DNA of 64,000 nucleotides from Chaetorhynchus papuensis. Its lineage: Eukaryota > Chordata > Aves > Passeriformes > Rhipiduridae. The DNA lies in assembly GCA_013396525.1 (NCBI GenBank), contig VWYX01001216.1, positions 124,001-188,000 of the forward strand, written 5' to 3'. The notes below the pieces were generated by a model. The model was not told where the DNA came from, ran no database searches, and worked only from the letters and a program-made list of their open reading frames with translations. Position numbers and translations under genes: made by a program. Of this stretch, positions 46,596 to 57,315 are shown piece after piece (position 1 is the stretch's first letter; every line of letters starts with the position of its first letter).

Positions 46596-46879
46596 CAAGG
46601 GTTGCCAGCTGGCGACCTATACAAACAAGATCCATACCTAAGTGAGCCTTGTTAGCTTCCTAAAGGGGCCCAGGGGATTATGGGGAACAGTAGTATTAGT
46701 TTGGCCTGTAATTAAGTTAAATTTCTTCATAATACCTTTTATGAGGCCTGTGTTTTGGATTTTTGCTGAGAACAGGGTTTATAGCACAGGGATGTTTTAG
46801 TTAAAGCCCCCTCATTATTAGGGTCAGAATCCGAATCTGAATCCCAATGACAAAAAAAAATATTGAAAAAAGGTTTTAA

Positions 46880-47370
46880 AAATTAGATCCCAAACCACCT
46901 TTTCAAGGTCCAAAGGGTTATTTTTCAGATTTAACCCTGAGTTTTTCAGGCAAAAACACTATTTATATGATGCAACCATCAAAAAGAGAGAGAACCGCAT
47001 ACATTTTAAATCACCGGAACACGTGTTTGGGAGAACAAATAGTCAATTTAAAGTCCAAATCCACATTTTTAGACTACAAAATTGCTAAAACTTGCTAAAT
47101 TGCTAAAAAGCAATTTATAATTGCCAAGGTTTATGCTTTTAGAGTTCAAAGACACATTTAGAGGGTCCAAAGCATTATTTTTAAGGCCCAAGGTCTAAAG
47201 CCTCATTTGTGAGACCAAAGGCTCATTTTTGGCCCCAAACCTTCCTTTTTAGTTTTTCAAAGCTTCAATGTCAGGGACGAAAGCCCCTCTTTAGAATTCA
47301 GTCTGCAATTTGGCCATCTCAAATCCTTCTTTTAAGACTCCAAAGACCCATTTCCTCATGCACTTATGAG
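46880..47370 (-). repeat. Satellite-like array, left arm (minus orientation)
   Basis: Very degenerate tandem units of roughly 30-40 bp read on the plus strand as TCCAAAG(C)CTCATTTTTAG(G). Examples are TCTAAAGCCTCATTTGTGAG, ACCAAAGGCTCATTTTTGG and CCCAAACCTTCCTTTTTAG (47195-47265). On the minus strand this is the same consensus, near CTAAAAATGAGGCTTTGGA, seen at 56.9-59.6 kb. No gene lies in it. Confidence 0.65.
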
Positions 47371-47639
47371 TAAAGTAGGTCCTGAGAGACTATGGGGGCT
47401 GAGAGTGCTCATCGTTCCTTCTCTGTGATGGTGTGGGTATTCCCTGTGTCACACTGGGAAGCATGTCAGCTCCAACAGTTTGTCTGCAGGTGACTCAGCT
47501 TCAATAGCTTTTTTGGGCAAGCTGAAAAATTTCTATGTACCAGCTGTGAGCCTTGAGACAGGGAGCTGCAGATTTTAGAGGCTGCAGAACATCTGTCAGA
47601 GCTTTCGCCACTGAGGATCAACCCACCAGCATGAGGCAG

Positions 47640-47925
47640 ACCAAGATGGGCTTCTGGAAGAGAATGGAGCCCACCTTCATGATGCCCAGCATCACCCCTA
47701 GAGGTACAGACATCTGCAGACACCACAGGACTGTTGCCAGGACCCACCATGCAGCATTACGGGACACAAGAGCTGTCCTGAGGGTGTCTCCATCCAGGGC
47801 TGAGCACAGCAGTGACACGCCTCCCAATGCCCCACAGCCCAGGGTTGCTGGGAGAGTTGAGAGCCAGCAGATGCAGAGCACAGCCTGGTTTTCCTCTGCT
47901 TTCCAGAGCGAATGGCTGTCTGGGA
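47640..47925 (-). pseudogene. Possible transporter-like (SLC10-type) exon fragment
   Basis: The minus strand has an open, hydrophobic segment with LGCGALGGVSLLCSALDGD followed by a membrane-like stretch (WWVLATVLWCLQMSVPLGVM). The Gly-Gly-x-Ser then DGD spacing resembles the conserved GG-S...DGD segment of sodium/bile acid cotransporter family proteins. No other exon of such a gene was confirmed, and the block lies inside repeats. Treat it as a hint only. Confidence 0.2.
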
Positions 47926-47959
47926 CACAGTGGCTGGCTAGATCCAACAACAGTTCTTG

Positions 47960-48190
47960 CTGTACAAGGTAGGACAACACCTATATCCTCTTCATCTGCA
48001 CAGAGAAGTGGGAGTCCCATAGCCCTGAAGCATAGTCTGCAGTTCCTCTTGCTCTCCTCAGAGAGCAAGAAACCCACCTCAAAAGGTCCCACTCCACTCT
48101 CAGAAGACCACCTCCAAAACTGCATATGTTCAGGGATTGCTTCCACACAAAAAGTAACAGGACAGAAAGCTGTTGGTAGCACTTAGCTCC
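47960..48190 (-). repeat. Dispersed repeat, minus copy
   Basis: On the minus strand this has TACCAACAGCTTTCTGTCCTG, then TTTTTGTGTGGAAGCAATCC and CTGAACATATGCAG. The same order appears on the plus strand at 59780-59840 and again at 59970-60020. It flanks the satellite-like arrays on both sides of the USP gene. Confidence 0.55.
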
Positions 48191-48239
48191 CCATGGCAGC
48201 CTAAAGCTTCGCTTTGTGGCAGTGGAGAAGAACCACTAG

Positions 48240-48563
48240 GTTCTAAAGGGTCATTTGTACTATCTCACCTATTAACTTTTTTCATGCCTAAAGCCTTCAT
48301 TTTAGGGCCACAACCCTCATTTCTGAGCTTCCAACCTGTTTATATTACCTTTTATTGCCTGTAGGACCTGATTTGGAAGGTCCAAAGTTTCATTTGTAGA
48401 GTAAAGGCTCATCTGTAGAGTCCAAAGCCTTCTTTAAAAACTCCAAAGGGTCTTTCTGGGTTCCAAACCCTCTTTTTAGCTTCCACGGATCTCCTCTCTG
48501 GGACCAAAACAAATGAGGCTCTCGACCCTGCAGATGAAGCTTTGGACCTTCCAAATATCTAGT
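48240..48563. repeat. Satellite-like array containing an orientation switch
   Basis: Up to about 48500 the units read TCCAAAGCCTTCTTT (minus orientation). From about 48505 they read GACCAAAACAAATGAGGCTCTCGACC and GAAGCTTTGGACC (plus orientation). The array continues beyond an LTR inserted at 48564. Confidence 0.6.
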
Positions 48564-49161
48564 TGCTCTGGGGTCTCGGCTTGCGGGGATACCTTCTCCT
48601 TGCCTCGGTAGCCCCTAAAAGGAGGTTTTTAGCCAGCATAATAGAAGATAGGCTGGCTCAGACCTCTCAGTCCCGGAGCTCCGTTTCTAGGCAAACGGTA
48701 TCTTCACTGCTACGAAGGTTAGGCAGAGAGCGAACCACCGAAGCTGGTATATAGAAAAACTTTATTCCTCACAGAGGAAAAACATAACATAACAATCTAT
48801 ACCCAGCTCCAAATGGCCCCAAATTTCCCCTCGCCCAGGTTCTTATGCCTTCGGATTGGGGGGGCCCGGGCGAGGAGACGAGCCAATGGGAGAGTGATGG
48901 AATACCGACATTTGGCCAATAGGAAACGAACAGGGGAGGAACAAGGACAACAGAGACAGCTTTGAATGCCTGATATTTGAGAATCCCAGACCTGATGCAT
49001 AGTCAATTAACCTTATAAATAGGCATCAGGCACCCGGGAAAAAATCCAGAAACAGGAGGCAGCACCCTGTAGTGGGGGGTGCATCTTCAGTCGGTGGCTT
49101 CTTGGATGCTGGAATCCAGCCCATTTAGATATTTCTCTAACGGGGCTGGTTCACTGTAACA
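48564..49161 (-). repeat. Solo LTR inserted in the satellite-like array
   Basis: On the minus strand it begins TGTTACAGTGAACC and ends GAGACCCCAGAGCA. It has GAGGAATAAAGTTTTTC as poly(A) signal and CTATTTATAAGG as a TATA-like box. The flanks CTAGT (48559-48563) and CTAAT (49162-49166) look like a 5-bp target duplication with one change. Array units continue on both sides, so the LTR is younger than the array. Confidence 0.68.
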
Positions 49162-49480
49162 CTAATAGAACCTGGAGCCTTCAAAATGATGATCTGAGTC
49201 CTTGGGGATCTGAAACTCCTTGGGGTTGCTGCCTAAAGAAGGTCAGTTTGGACTTAAACCAGGATGTTTTGGACCCTAACAATGAAACTGTAGTTCCTAA
49301 AAACAATATTAAAATACATGGATACTAAAGGAAGGGCCTTAAAAATGGGGTTTTACACCCTAGAAATACTTTTTTAGCTTCCAAATGAGGCTTTGTGCAT
49401 GAAGAACATAAGGCTTTGAGCCCTCAGTGAGGCGTTTGCACCCTAAAATGAGGCTTTGGATCCTAATGTGCTCTCCTGAG
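49162..49480 (+). repeat. Satellite-like array, plus orientation
   Basis: Units such as TCCAAATGAGGCTTTGTGC and CCTAAAATGAGGCTTTGGATC. The phrase AGGCTTTGAGCCCTCAGT at 49410 recurs at 59461, showing that the arrays on the two sides of the USP gene share longer units. Confidence 0.65.
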
Positions 49481-50936
49481 AGGTGGATTCCAAAGAATCC
49501 TTGTGCTGAAAAGCCAGCAAGGATGAGAGAGCCACTGTGACAGAGAAGTTGGGTGGGGGCTAGCAGCCAGCCAAGGTTCACCCAGCACAGTTTCTGAAGG
49601 TGTTCCTTTGGTATTGCTAGTTCAGGATCAGCCTGAAGCTGACCTTAAGGGCAGAGAAAATTCACTGGAAATGAACTCTAAGAGCCCAGGTGATTTGCTA
49701 CACAAGTCTCATGGACACATTCCAGTACCTGGAAAGAATGGTACAGAAACCCCCAGCATTGCGAGTGTACCAGCCAAACCAGTGATCAGGCTCGTAGCCC
49801 TCAGCAGCCTTGAATTCCTCTGGCTGCTGCAGCTCCAGGAAGAAACAGGAGCTTGGCTGGTGGGTGAACCCTCTGCCAGGGGAGGTCCAATGACTTCTAT
49901 TTGTGAGAGGTACCCAGGTTGTGGTAGCCACAGGGTTCCCTGGGCACAACAGGACATGCTCCCATGCAGCCTCGTGTCACAAAGGGGCAGAGATGTGGCA
50001 CCTGTCCAGCCACTGTGACCTCACCTGCCCAATGCTTGGTATCTTGAGGAGCAGACCAGCAAAGATTGAGCTGGTCTTTGGGATAACTCAGCTCCTTTCT
50101 TTGCTACTTGCATGTCTGCATTTTTTCAAGCATTCTTTGTCCTTGGCAGCGACTACAAGCACCAACAAAATGATTCTGACAGTTAAAGCTGTTCTGTGGG
50201 TCACACTTGGGATTTTTTAATTTTTGAGCTACATTTATTTTCTTTCTCAACAGGAAACAGGATTAATTCTGATCTGATCTTTCTGGAGGAGGATCTGGAT
50301 CCTTTGTCATCCAGAACTTTTCCATCTGTTCCTGAGAGGAGCAACGGCTGCAACGGGAAATAATTCCTGTAGCAGCTTTGCCAGCAGCCTTGGACTTTGT
50401 GAATGCCCACAGACAACATGGCTGGTGTTTCATCCCTGAGTGACAATGTGCTAACAAACTAGAGTGAAATCTGGGGTGTTTCCTGAGAGCAGCCAGACTG
50501 ACCCAGGTGATTTTGGTTAGACACAGGAAAATGCATTTGGTCACTCTGTCACTAGTGCAGAAGACTTTGAAAGAGGACATTGCTCATAGAAAGACTTGAC
50601 ACCCGTATGTACTTGCTTGTTCTTTTCACATTACAATCAGGAAAAAGGAAGACTTGAACTGATAATCCAAGGCTCTAGAGGGAAAGAAACATGGCCTGAG
50701 GGCCAAAAATCAGAGTGGGAATTTGTTGGAATTTTGGCAGACTAATCAGGGGAACAGACTATTTTCCAGAAGATTTTCCATACCAATAGATGTAAATGGG
50801 CTGTTAGGCTTTCCCCAGTGTTTCTGGGATGGCAGTTAGAGCTGTTGTCCTCAGTGCTCCTGTAGAGAACTCAACATTTGAATGTGCTTTCAAGCAACGA
50901 TATTGTCACATCTCGTCAAATATCATTTCCCTGCAG
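49481..50936. other. USP upstream region; no confirmed exon
   Basis: An acceptor at 50931-50936 means at least one upstream exon of the USP gene lies here or within the arrays, but I could not place it. Open frames on both strands at 49.6-50.0 kb have no clear similarity. There is no CpG island. Confidence 0.4.
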
Positions 50937-50950
50937 TCATTGCTGAGGAA

Positions 50951-53900
50951 ATGGCTCTGCCACAAAGGATCCTCTTCCCCCCGGAGGAGATTTGCATGGA
51001 CTGGCAGCAAAGACAGAGACCTGGAGCAGGACTATGCAACCTGGGCAGTACTTGCTATATCAACGTCATCCTACAGTGCCTGACATACACACCCCCTTTG
51101 GCCAACTACTTGCTCTCTCGTGACCATAGCCAGTTGTGTGAGTACTTTCAGGAATATCTCCTTGTAAATCTCTTGAGCACACAAAGGATTACAGAACCTG
51201 CAACTGTATTTAGGAGGACAGCAGCCCTTCTTTGTCAGTCTCATGAGCTTCTGTTCAAAGAAGCAGAAGAAGCCACTTTTTCCATTGTGTGTGTCCACAG
51301 ATGACACAAAATGTGTGTCCATCTTCAGGAAGGCACCTCTTTCTAGCCTGGTGCCTCTGTCCCTGCAAGTTAAACCCTCTTGGCTTATTGGACCAAAAAC
51401 TTGTGACAATTTCTGAAGAACATTTTCCCTGCACTAAAATGTCCCAGGCTTGTTAGGACATTGTCATCTTGGGAGGAGTGAAGACTATTCATAGAACTTC
51501 AAGATCTCCATTAGGTTTCCCAGTGCTAGGGAAGATGTGATAACCTGAGGGGCTTTCCTCCCTCCCTCCCTCCCTCCCTCTCTCTCTCCCTCCCTCTTCA
51601 GGTCATCGGCAAGGCTTCTGCATGATGTGCATTATGGAAGCACACGTTAGGAGGGTCCTGCATTCCTCAGCCAGTACCATCTGGCCTAGGGCTGTCGTCA
51701 GGGACCTCAAATGTAAGTAATTTCACATGCTTCGATAGGTTTTCTTCCCTTCTTGTAGGTGAGAACTACTAACTTCTTTCGTAGTCATAGGAGAAGAATT
51801 TGAGCCTGACATGGCCGGAGATGCCTATGAGTTCTTACGCTGTGCTCTTGAGGCTATGCAGAGAGCTTGTCTGAGTGGAAGCAGCGAGTAAGCATAAGTA
51901 CCTTTTCCATGCTCCCGAGTCCACTGGACTCCTTGATGTGTTCTCATCAAGGAAAACCTATGCCCAAGGCTTTCTAAGCTAAACTCTTGGAGGAGGGGGA
52001 TAACTCTGCCTTGCCATTTATTTCCAGAGTGGACATCTCTTCTCAAACAACTACCATCATCCATCAAATATTCGGTGGCTTTCTGAAATCCAGAGGTATG
52101 TTTCCACATCTATTGCTCTCCTTGGCATTGTTTACACCCTTCTGTCTGTGATAAATGGCAGGTCCTATAACTGGCATAGTAGGTATGATGAGCATAAACT
52201 GTCACCATCAATTAACTTTCTCCTTCACTCAGCATTTTGATTTTCCTTCCAGTCACATGCTTGAGGTGCCAAGCAGTTTCTGACTCCTACAAGGCCTTCC
52301 TGCATGTCCTTTTGGATATCAAAGTAAGAGGGCTTGCAATTGTGCTTCAAGACATCCCAAGGCCCCCGTAGCATTCCAGAACCAAAGCATTTGTCTTAAA
52401 AAAGGATGCTATGAGCACAAGGGAGCTTGGTGGTGGGTGGGAAGGGGAATGTACCTCCTTCTGTAGAGACCATGGCACTCATCTCCCCATTCTACAGAGG
52501 AAGCTCTTGATGGCCCCAGGAACCACTGGTACTAAAAGGAAATGTTCAGCATCACTTCCTTCCTTCCTTCCTTCCTTCCTTCCTTCCTTCCTTCCTTCCT
52601 TCCTTCCTTCCTTCCTTCCTTCCTGCCTTCCTGCCTTCCTGCCTTCCTTCCTTCCTGCCTGCCTTCCTTCCTTCCTGCCTTCCTGCCTTCTACCGCCTGT
52701 GGAATCATGTTGGGTCTCCTCAACATCAGCTGCCTGGATCTTCTTGTTGACTCCTTGGAAGTGTTTGGGCATGGGCATTTCCCACAGCTCAGCAGCTCCT
52801 TTCTCACTCCTCCAGGCACCCTCATCCCTCACTACAGCTCTGGAGGACTTCGTGACATCCAAGAAGTTAGATGGAAAATACTGCCTCAAATGTAGCAAGT
52901 AAAATTATTTCTATCAACTTATTAACACTTGATTCTATGTAAAGGAATGTCATGAGCATGTCATTGAGCAGAATCATCTTCTCATGGAGGTTTAAAGCAC
53001 AATTATGAGATGCAGCTTTTTTTAATGGGACCTTATGGCATGGAATAGCCTTAAAATACTGTAAGGATATGTGAGACACAAAAGCTCGTCTGTTCTCCTT
53101 GGGGGAAGACAGGGTGCATTTCAACACTTTGCTCCGCTTCGTTTCAAGGTGTGAGAAGAAGGTTACTGCCTCTAAGAGGGTTACAGTCCATCATGTGCCC
53201 AAGGTCTTCACAGTGTGCTTGGAAAGGGCTGCTGATGACACAGGCAAGAAGATCAGCAAGGTGTGTATGCAACTGCAGTGCAACTTTCCCTTCGAAGCAG
53301 AAGACTCCCCAAAGCAGTACACTCTTTCAGAACCTGCTCACGTTGGGGTTTTTGTGTTCTGTTATGGGGAGAGGAGAGTTCATATAAAAAGACCTTCCTG
53401 CTCCAACAGAACTGCTTTGGCTGAGAACAGTTTCCCGCTGCCCAAACCATTATGTGCTGAAGAGCTATTTCATGTGGTAGTTCAGGATAATTTGAGCCCA
53501 CTTGGTCTTTCTGTAGATTGTGGAGTATCCTGAATACTTGGATCTTCGGCCATACATGTCTGACCCAGCTGGAGAACCCCTCCTCTACTCCTTATACGCT
53601 CTTGTGGTGCACAGTGGTGACACCTGTCTTGATGGACACTTCTTCTGCTACACAAAGGTGAAGAGTAACTTCTCTCTTGATAGAGTAAAATGTGTGCTGG
53701 GAAGACAAACTTCCTTGTCAGTGTTACAGGTGGCCAAGGCTTTTGGGAGAGAAGGTCTCCTTCAGGGCTGATTTGGATTTGTTTTGGTGTACTCTTTGTT
53801 CAGCTGTTCTCTCTCTTTGGTATTGTGGAGAAAACTTGCAGTTCCTTTCCAGAGATGGATGACTTTCTTTGCAGGCCAGCAATGGACTATGGTACAAGAT

Positions 53901-55441
53901 GGATGATGAGTCCGTGGACAATTGTGGCATCCACACAGTTCTCAGGCAGCAAGCCTATTTGCTGTTCTATGCCAGGTAATAACCAGGGTCATGTGTTCAG
54001 AATACATTGCCTTTTCCTGGCTTTGCTGTTTGTCTTCTCATCCTCCTGGGTGTTTCTGTCATAGGAGACAATTCTTCCCTGCTTACTTCAATGGTGTCAA
54101 TTCTGAGCTATGCCATACCAGTCCTTGTCTTGCTGGGCTTTAGGGTTCTGGCCTATGTAAGCTGTTCCTTGTGAAACTAGGTCATGTTGAGAGGACTTAA
54201 AGGAGCCTCCAGGAAAGATGGAGAGGGATTCTTTATCAGGGAATGCAGTGATAAGACAAGAGGTAAAAATTTCAAAGTGAAAGAGAGATTCAGATTGGTT
54301 ACTAGAAAGAAATTCTTCCCTGTGAGGATGGTGAAGCACTGGCAGATGTTGTCTACATGCTTTTTTAAGCTGTGGCTGCCCCATTCCTGGAAGTGTTCAA
54401 GGTCAGTCTGGATGGAGGTTGGAGCAACTTGTAGAGGTCCCTACCCATGGTAGGAGGGGTGGAACTAGATGGTATGTACGGAACCCTCCAAACCAAACCT
54501 TTCTAGGATTCTGTGAAGTGGAAGCTGTAGGGAGAATAGAGATGAGGACTTGCCCTGGTAGACCTTGTGAGAAGACCCCCATCAAATTTTGCATTGGTGA
54601 CCATGGTGAAATCCTCTCTCTGTTGTAGAAACCACTCTGAATCCCAGAGGAGCCTGCAAGAAACGCCCTAAACAGAGACCACTTTTTTTTTTTCAGATGC
54701 TCTGATTTGAAAATGGGAGGAATGGTGGCTTCCTCTCTGACACCATCCTATGCCCATTCCTTCCTCAGTCAGTGGGGGGCCAGCAGTGAGCAGGCGGGTT
54801 CTGCAGCGACACACAGTCAATCTGGTAGGACTGTGTTGATGCACTCCCAGAGGACGAGCGCCAGGGAGAAGATCCAGAGTAGATCCCTGCAGTGGGGCAA
54901 TGATCACTGCAGCTGGTTCATGAACAGCACCGACTCCAACAACTCAACAGGAAGGAAGAGAAAGAGAACTAGTCCTCTGGGTCGTGACCATGCTTTCAAG
55001 GATGGCACAGCTTCAGGGCCCTTCAACAGAAGCTGTCAGTGGGCTCCTGCACCCAGTGCTGCTTGGGTGCAACACCTGCCAAGACAGAGAGACCAAGGCC
55101 AGTCCTCATGGCAGGGCTATGACCTTTGCAGACAGTTTGTGGAGGTCACGGACTACCATCAGTCAGTGAGGAGGAGGAGGAGCTGTTGGAGAAGAAGCCC
55201 TCCACACTGTGACAAAGACCAAAAGGATGAAACACCAGAAGGGTCCTCAAATGCTAGCTCCAAGAGGGCTACTGCTCGGGACCAACCCCTGCCAGGGCAG
55301 AGAGAGCAGGGCAGGTCACTGCAGCAGGGCTATGATCTCCGGAGACGGTTTGTGGAGATCACAGACTACCACCAGTCAGCAAAGAGGAAGAGGAAACACT
55401 CATTTGGAACGAAAAGGCAGAAAAGCCAAAGCCAGAATTAA
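50951..55441 (+). CDS. Ubiquitin-specific protease, USP36/USP42-type
   Basis: A cysteine deubiquitinase. Exons: 50951-51137 (exon begins 50937), 51602-51712, 51785-51887, 52028-52095, 52253-52323, 52816-52898, 53149-53260, 53517-53657, 53875-53975 and 54697-55441. All are in phase, with acceptors ending AG and GT donors, giving 573 residues from the first ATG; an upstream start is possible. The Cys box is GAGLCNLGSTCYINVILQC (Cys35, oxyanion Asn30), then TYTPPLANYLLSRDHS as in USP36/42/17. Next come a GFCMMC zinc-type pair and a diverged QQD-like box (GDAYEFL). A second Cys pair is in TCLRC, with its partner in YCLKCSKCEKK. The His box is DGHFFCYTKASNGLWYKMDDE (His286, Asp303). The usual LKRF reads LERA. 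Residues 326-573 form a basic tail of three related 71-73-residue units with KRKR-type nuclear signals. Catalysis looks possible; expression is unknown. Confidence 0.82.
51559..51597 (+). repeat. (CCCT)n/CT microsatellite in USP intron
   Basis: A short CCCT/CT tract that forms the polypyrimidine tract right before the acceptor of the second placed exon (51601). Confidence 0.85.
52551..52690 (+). repeat. (TTCC)n microsatellite with TGCC variants in USP intron
   Basis: About 70 bp of pure TTCC followed by mixed TTCC/TGCC units. It lies between exons ending 52323 and starting 52816, and creates long Ser/Phe/Leu or Lys/Glu/Gly frames that are not genes. Confidence 0.95.
54170..54516 (+). mobile_element. 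CR1 LINE 3' fragment in USP intron
   Basis: CR1 phrases: AGAAAGAAATTCTTCCCTGTG, GTGAAGCACTGGCAGATGTT, CCCATTCCTGGAAGTGTTC, TGGATGGAGGTTGGAGCAAC, and the end CTTTCTAGGATTCTGTGA. It lies in the intron before the last USP exon. Confidence 0.85.
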
Positions 55442-55639
55442 ACCCCCTCATTAGCTTTGCATGTATAATTTACAGGGTGTTTCCTTCTCTGTATGTTTGG
55501 GGGCAATTGGTGGAAATACCGTGTGGGATGTTTGTGTAATGGGATTTTGAAAGCTGTATGCTTGCATGTGCCCAACTGGCAATCTCTTCTTTTTAAATAT
55601 GGAGTTCAAGTCACTCGAAAAGACATGAACTGGATGAGC

Positions 55640-55990
55640 CAACAGTGATTGACTGAAAAAGGCTGGATGGCTGGGCTCTGAGCATGCTGCTCAGTGCCAC
55701 CAAGTCTAGTGTGGTGCCAGGAACAAACACTGTCTCCCAGGAATCAGCACTGGGATTGATCCTGGTTAACATCTTCCTCGACTAATGGTCTGTCTTCTGG
55801 GGCAGAGGACATGCTCAGCAAGTTGGCAGATGACAGCAAACTGGAAGAGTGGCACTCAGGCCAGGGGTTGTGCTGCTATCCCCGAGGGACCTGGACAGGC
55901 TGGAGAGATGGGGGGACCCCTTGCAGTTCAGAAAGGGAGGTGTAAAGGGTGCTGAGCACCAGCAGAGGCTATGGAGTGAGCCCATAGAGG
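55640..55990 (+). mobile_element. CR1 LINE fragment from the reverse-transcriptase region
   Basis: The plus strand keeps the order CAGGAATCAGCACTGGGATT, AACATCTTCCTCGACTAATG, CTCAGCAAGTTGGCAGATGA, GGACCTGGACAGGCTGGAGA, typical of CR1 ORF2 near its RT end. It starts about 200 bp after the USP stop codon. Confidence 0.82.
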
Positions 55991-56279
55991 CTCCATCCTT
56001 GGACATGTTCCATAGCTCTCTGCACATGATCACGGAGAAGTGGCTGCAGGTGCCCCTGCTTGAGAAGGGGGGGTGGGAAAGCATTGTCTTCACCCTCCAG
56101 GTGACCTCCCTCGCAGACTCAATGTGTCACAGATGCCTAAAAGAGAATCCAGCCAGCAGCGCTGTCCCCCTAAGGTGACCATCAACAGCTCCATCAGGAA
56201 GCTGGAGACTATGGAGAGCCCAGGCCAGGGCAGGCTCCTGGCAGATGCTGTGCCCCCAGCAGAGCAGCCATGAGTCTTT

Positions 56280-56348
56280 TGGGAAGACCCTAAAAATGCA
56301 GGTATGGGACCTAAAGGTAAGTGTTTGGTCCCTAAAAAGGAGACTTTC
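56280..56348 (+). repeat. Satellite-like array fragment before a CR1 insertion
   Basis: Units AGACCCTAAAAATGCAGG and GGTCCCTAAAAAGGAGACTTTC. The array is cut by the CR1 at 56349 and resumes at about 56880. Confidence 0.6.
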
Positions 56349-56875
56349 ATAGCATCATCAAATCATAGAATCACAGAACCACAGGATCCTAGAATCCTAT
56401 AATGTTTTGGGTTGGAAGGAACCTTAAACATCATCTAGTTTAAACTCCCCTGTCATGGGCAGGGACACACTCTACTAGACCAGGTAGCTTCAAGCCCTGT
56501 CCAACCAGGCATTGAACACTTCCAGGGATGGGGCAGCCACAGCTGCTCTCAGCAATCTGTGTCAGGGCCTCACCACCCTCTCAGGGAAGAATTTCTTCCC
56601 AAAATCTAATCTAAAGCTAATTTTTTTCTGTTTGAAACCATTACCTCTTGTCCTGTCACTCTATACCCCTTTGTGCCATGTCACTCTCCAGCTCTCTTGG
56701 AGACCCTTTTGGGGCTGGAAGGTGCTAGAAGACCCTGGAGGCCTTCCCTTCTCCAGGCTGAAACACCCCAACTCCCTAAGCCTGTCTTTTTGAGAGAGAT
56801 GCTCCAGCCCACTGAGCATCTTTGCCACCTTCTCTGAAATGGAACCAGCAGGTCCATGTTCTTTCAAGCCAGAAG
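56349..56875 (-). mobile_element. CR1 LINE 3' part, reverse, inserted in the array
   Basis: The plus strand begins with the reverse complement of the CR1 end (TCATAGAATCACAGAACCAC, GGGTTGGAAGGAACCTTAAA). It continues through TCCAACCAGGCATTGAACAC, GGGAAGAATTTCTTCCCAAA and CCAGGCTGAAACACCCCAAC to a 5' truncation. Confidence 0.9.
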
Positions 56876-56879
56876 CAAC

Positions 56880-57290
56880 TATTTGCATTCTATAAATGAG
56901 GCTTGGGGCCATAAGAGGGCTTTGAATCTTGCAGATGAGGGTTTGGACATTCAGGATGTGGCTTGGACCCTAAAAATGACCAGCTGGATCATAAAAATGC
57001 CCATTTAGAGGGTAAAAGGAAGCTTTGGAGAAGAAAAAAGGTGCTTTGGACTGCCAAAAGATGTTGAAAATTGAAATAGAGACTTTGGACACTAAAACTG
57101 AGGCTTTGTAGCCTAAAAATGGCTGCTTTGGGAGCCAAAACTAAGATTTTGGGAAGAAAACATGAGGCTTTAGACCCTCTCAATGTTAACTTTGGAATGG
57201 GAGCAGATGATTTCTGTGTGTCTGTCTCAGTTTTGGAGACAAATTTCAGGAGAAAATGCTCTGGAATGAGCATTTTCTCTAAAGAGAAAG
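56880..57290 (+). repeat. Satellite-like array, right arm part 1
   Basis: Units with a period of about 30-40 bp, such as TATAAATGAGGCTTGGGGCC, ACTAAAACTGAGGCTTTGTA and AAACATGAGGCTTTAGACCC. Every line carries several ...GCTTTGGA...CTAAAAATGA phrases. Confidence 0.7.
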
Positions 57291-57315
57291 AGCTTCAACA
57301 ACACCCTCTTCTTCT

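Noticed and set aside
49608..50018. Open frames on both strands, one with a membrane-like stretch
   Set aside because: No recognised domain and no consistent splice sites. I could not decide on a strand, so it is left as upstream region.
52411..52902. Frames with long Phe-Leu-Pro-Ser or Lys-Glu-Gly-Arg runs
   Set aside because: Translations of the TTCC microsatellite in a USP intron.
53099..53533. Single 144-codon frame spanning two USP exons and the intron between
   Set aside because: Only 53149-53260 matches the USP family. The intron part happens to be open, and the match to the family resumes at 53517 in another frame.
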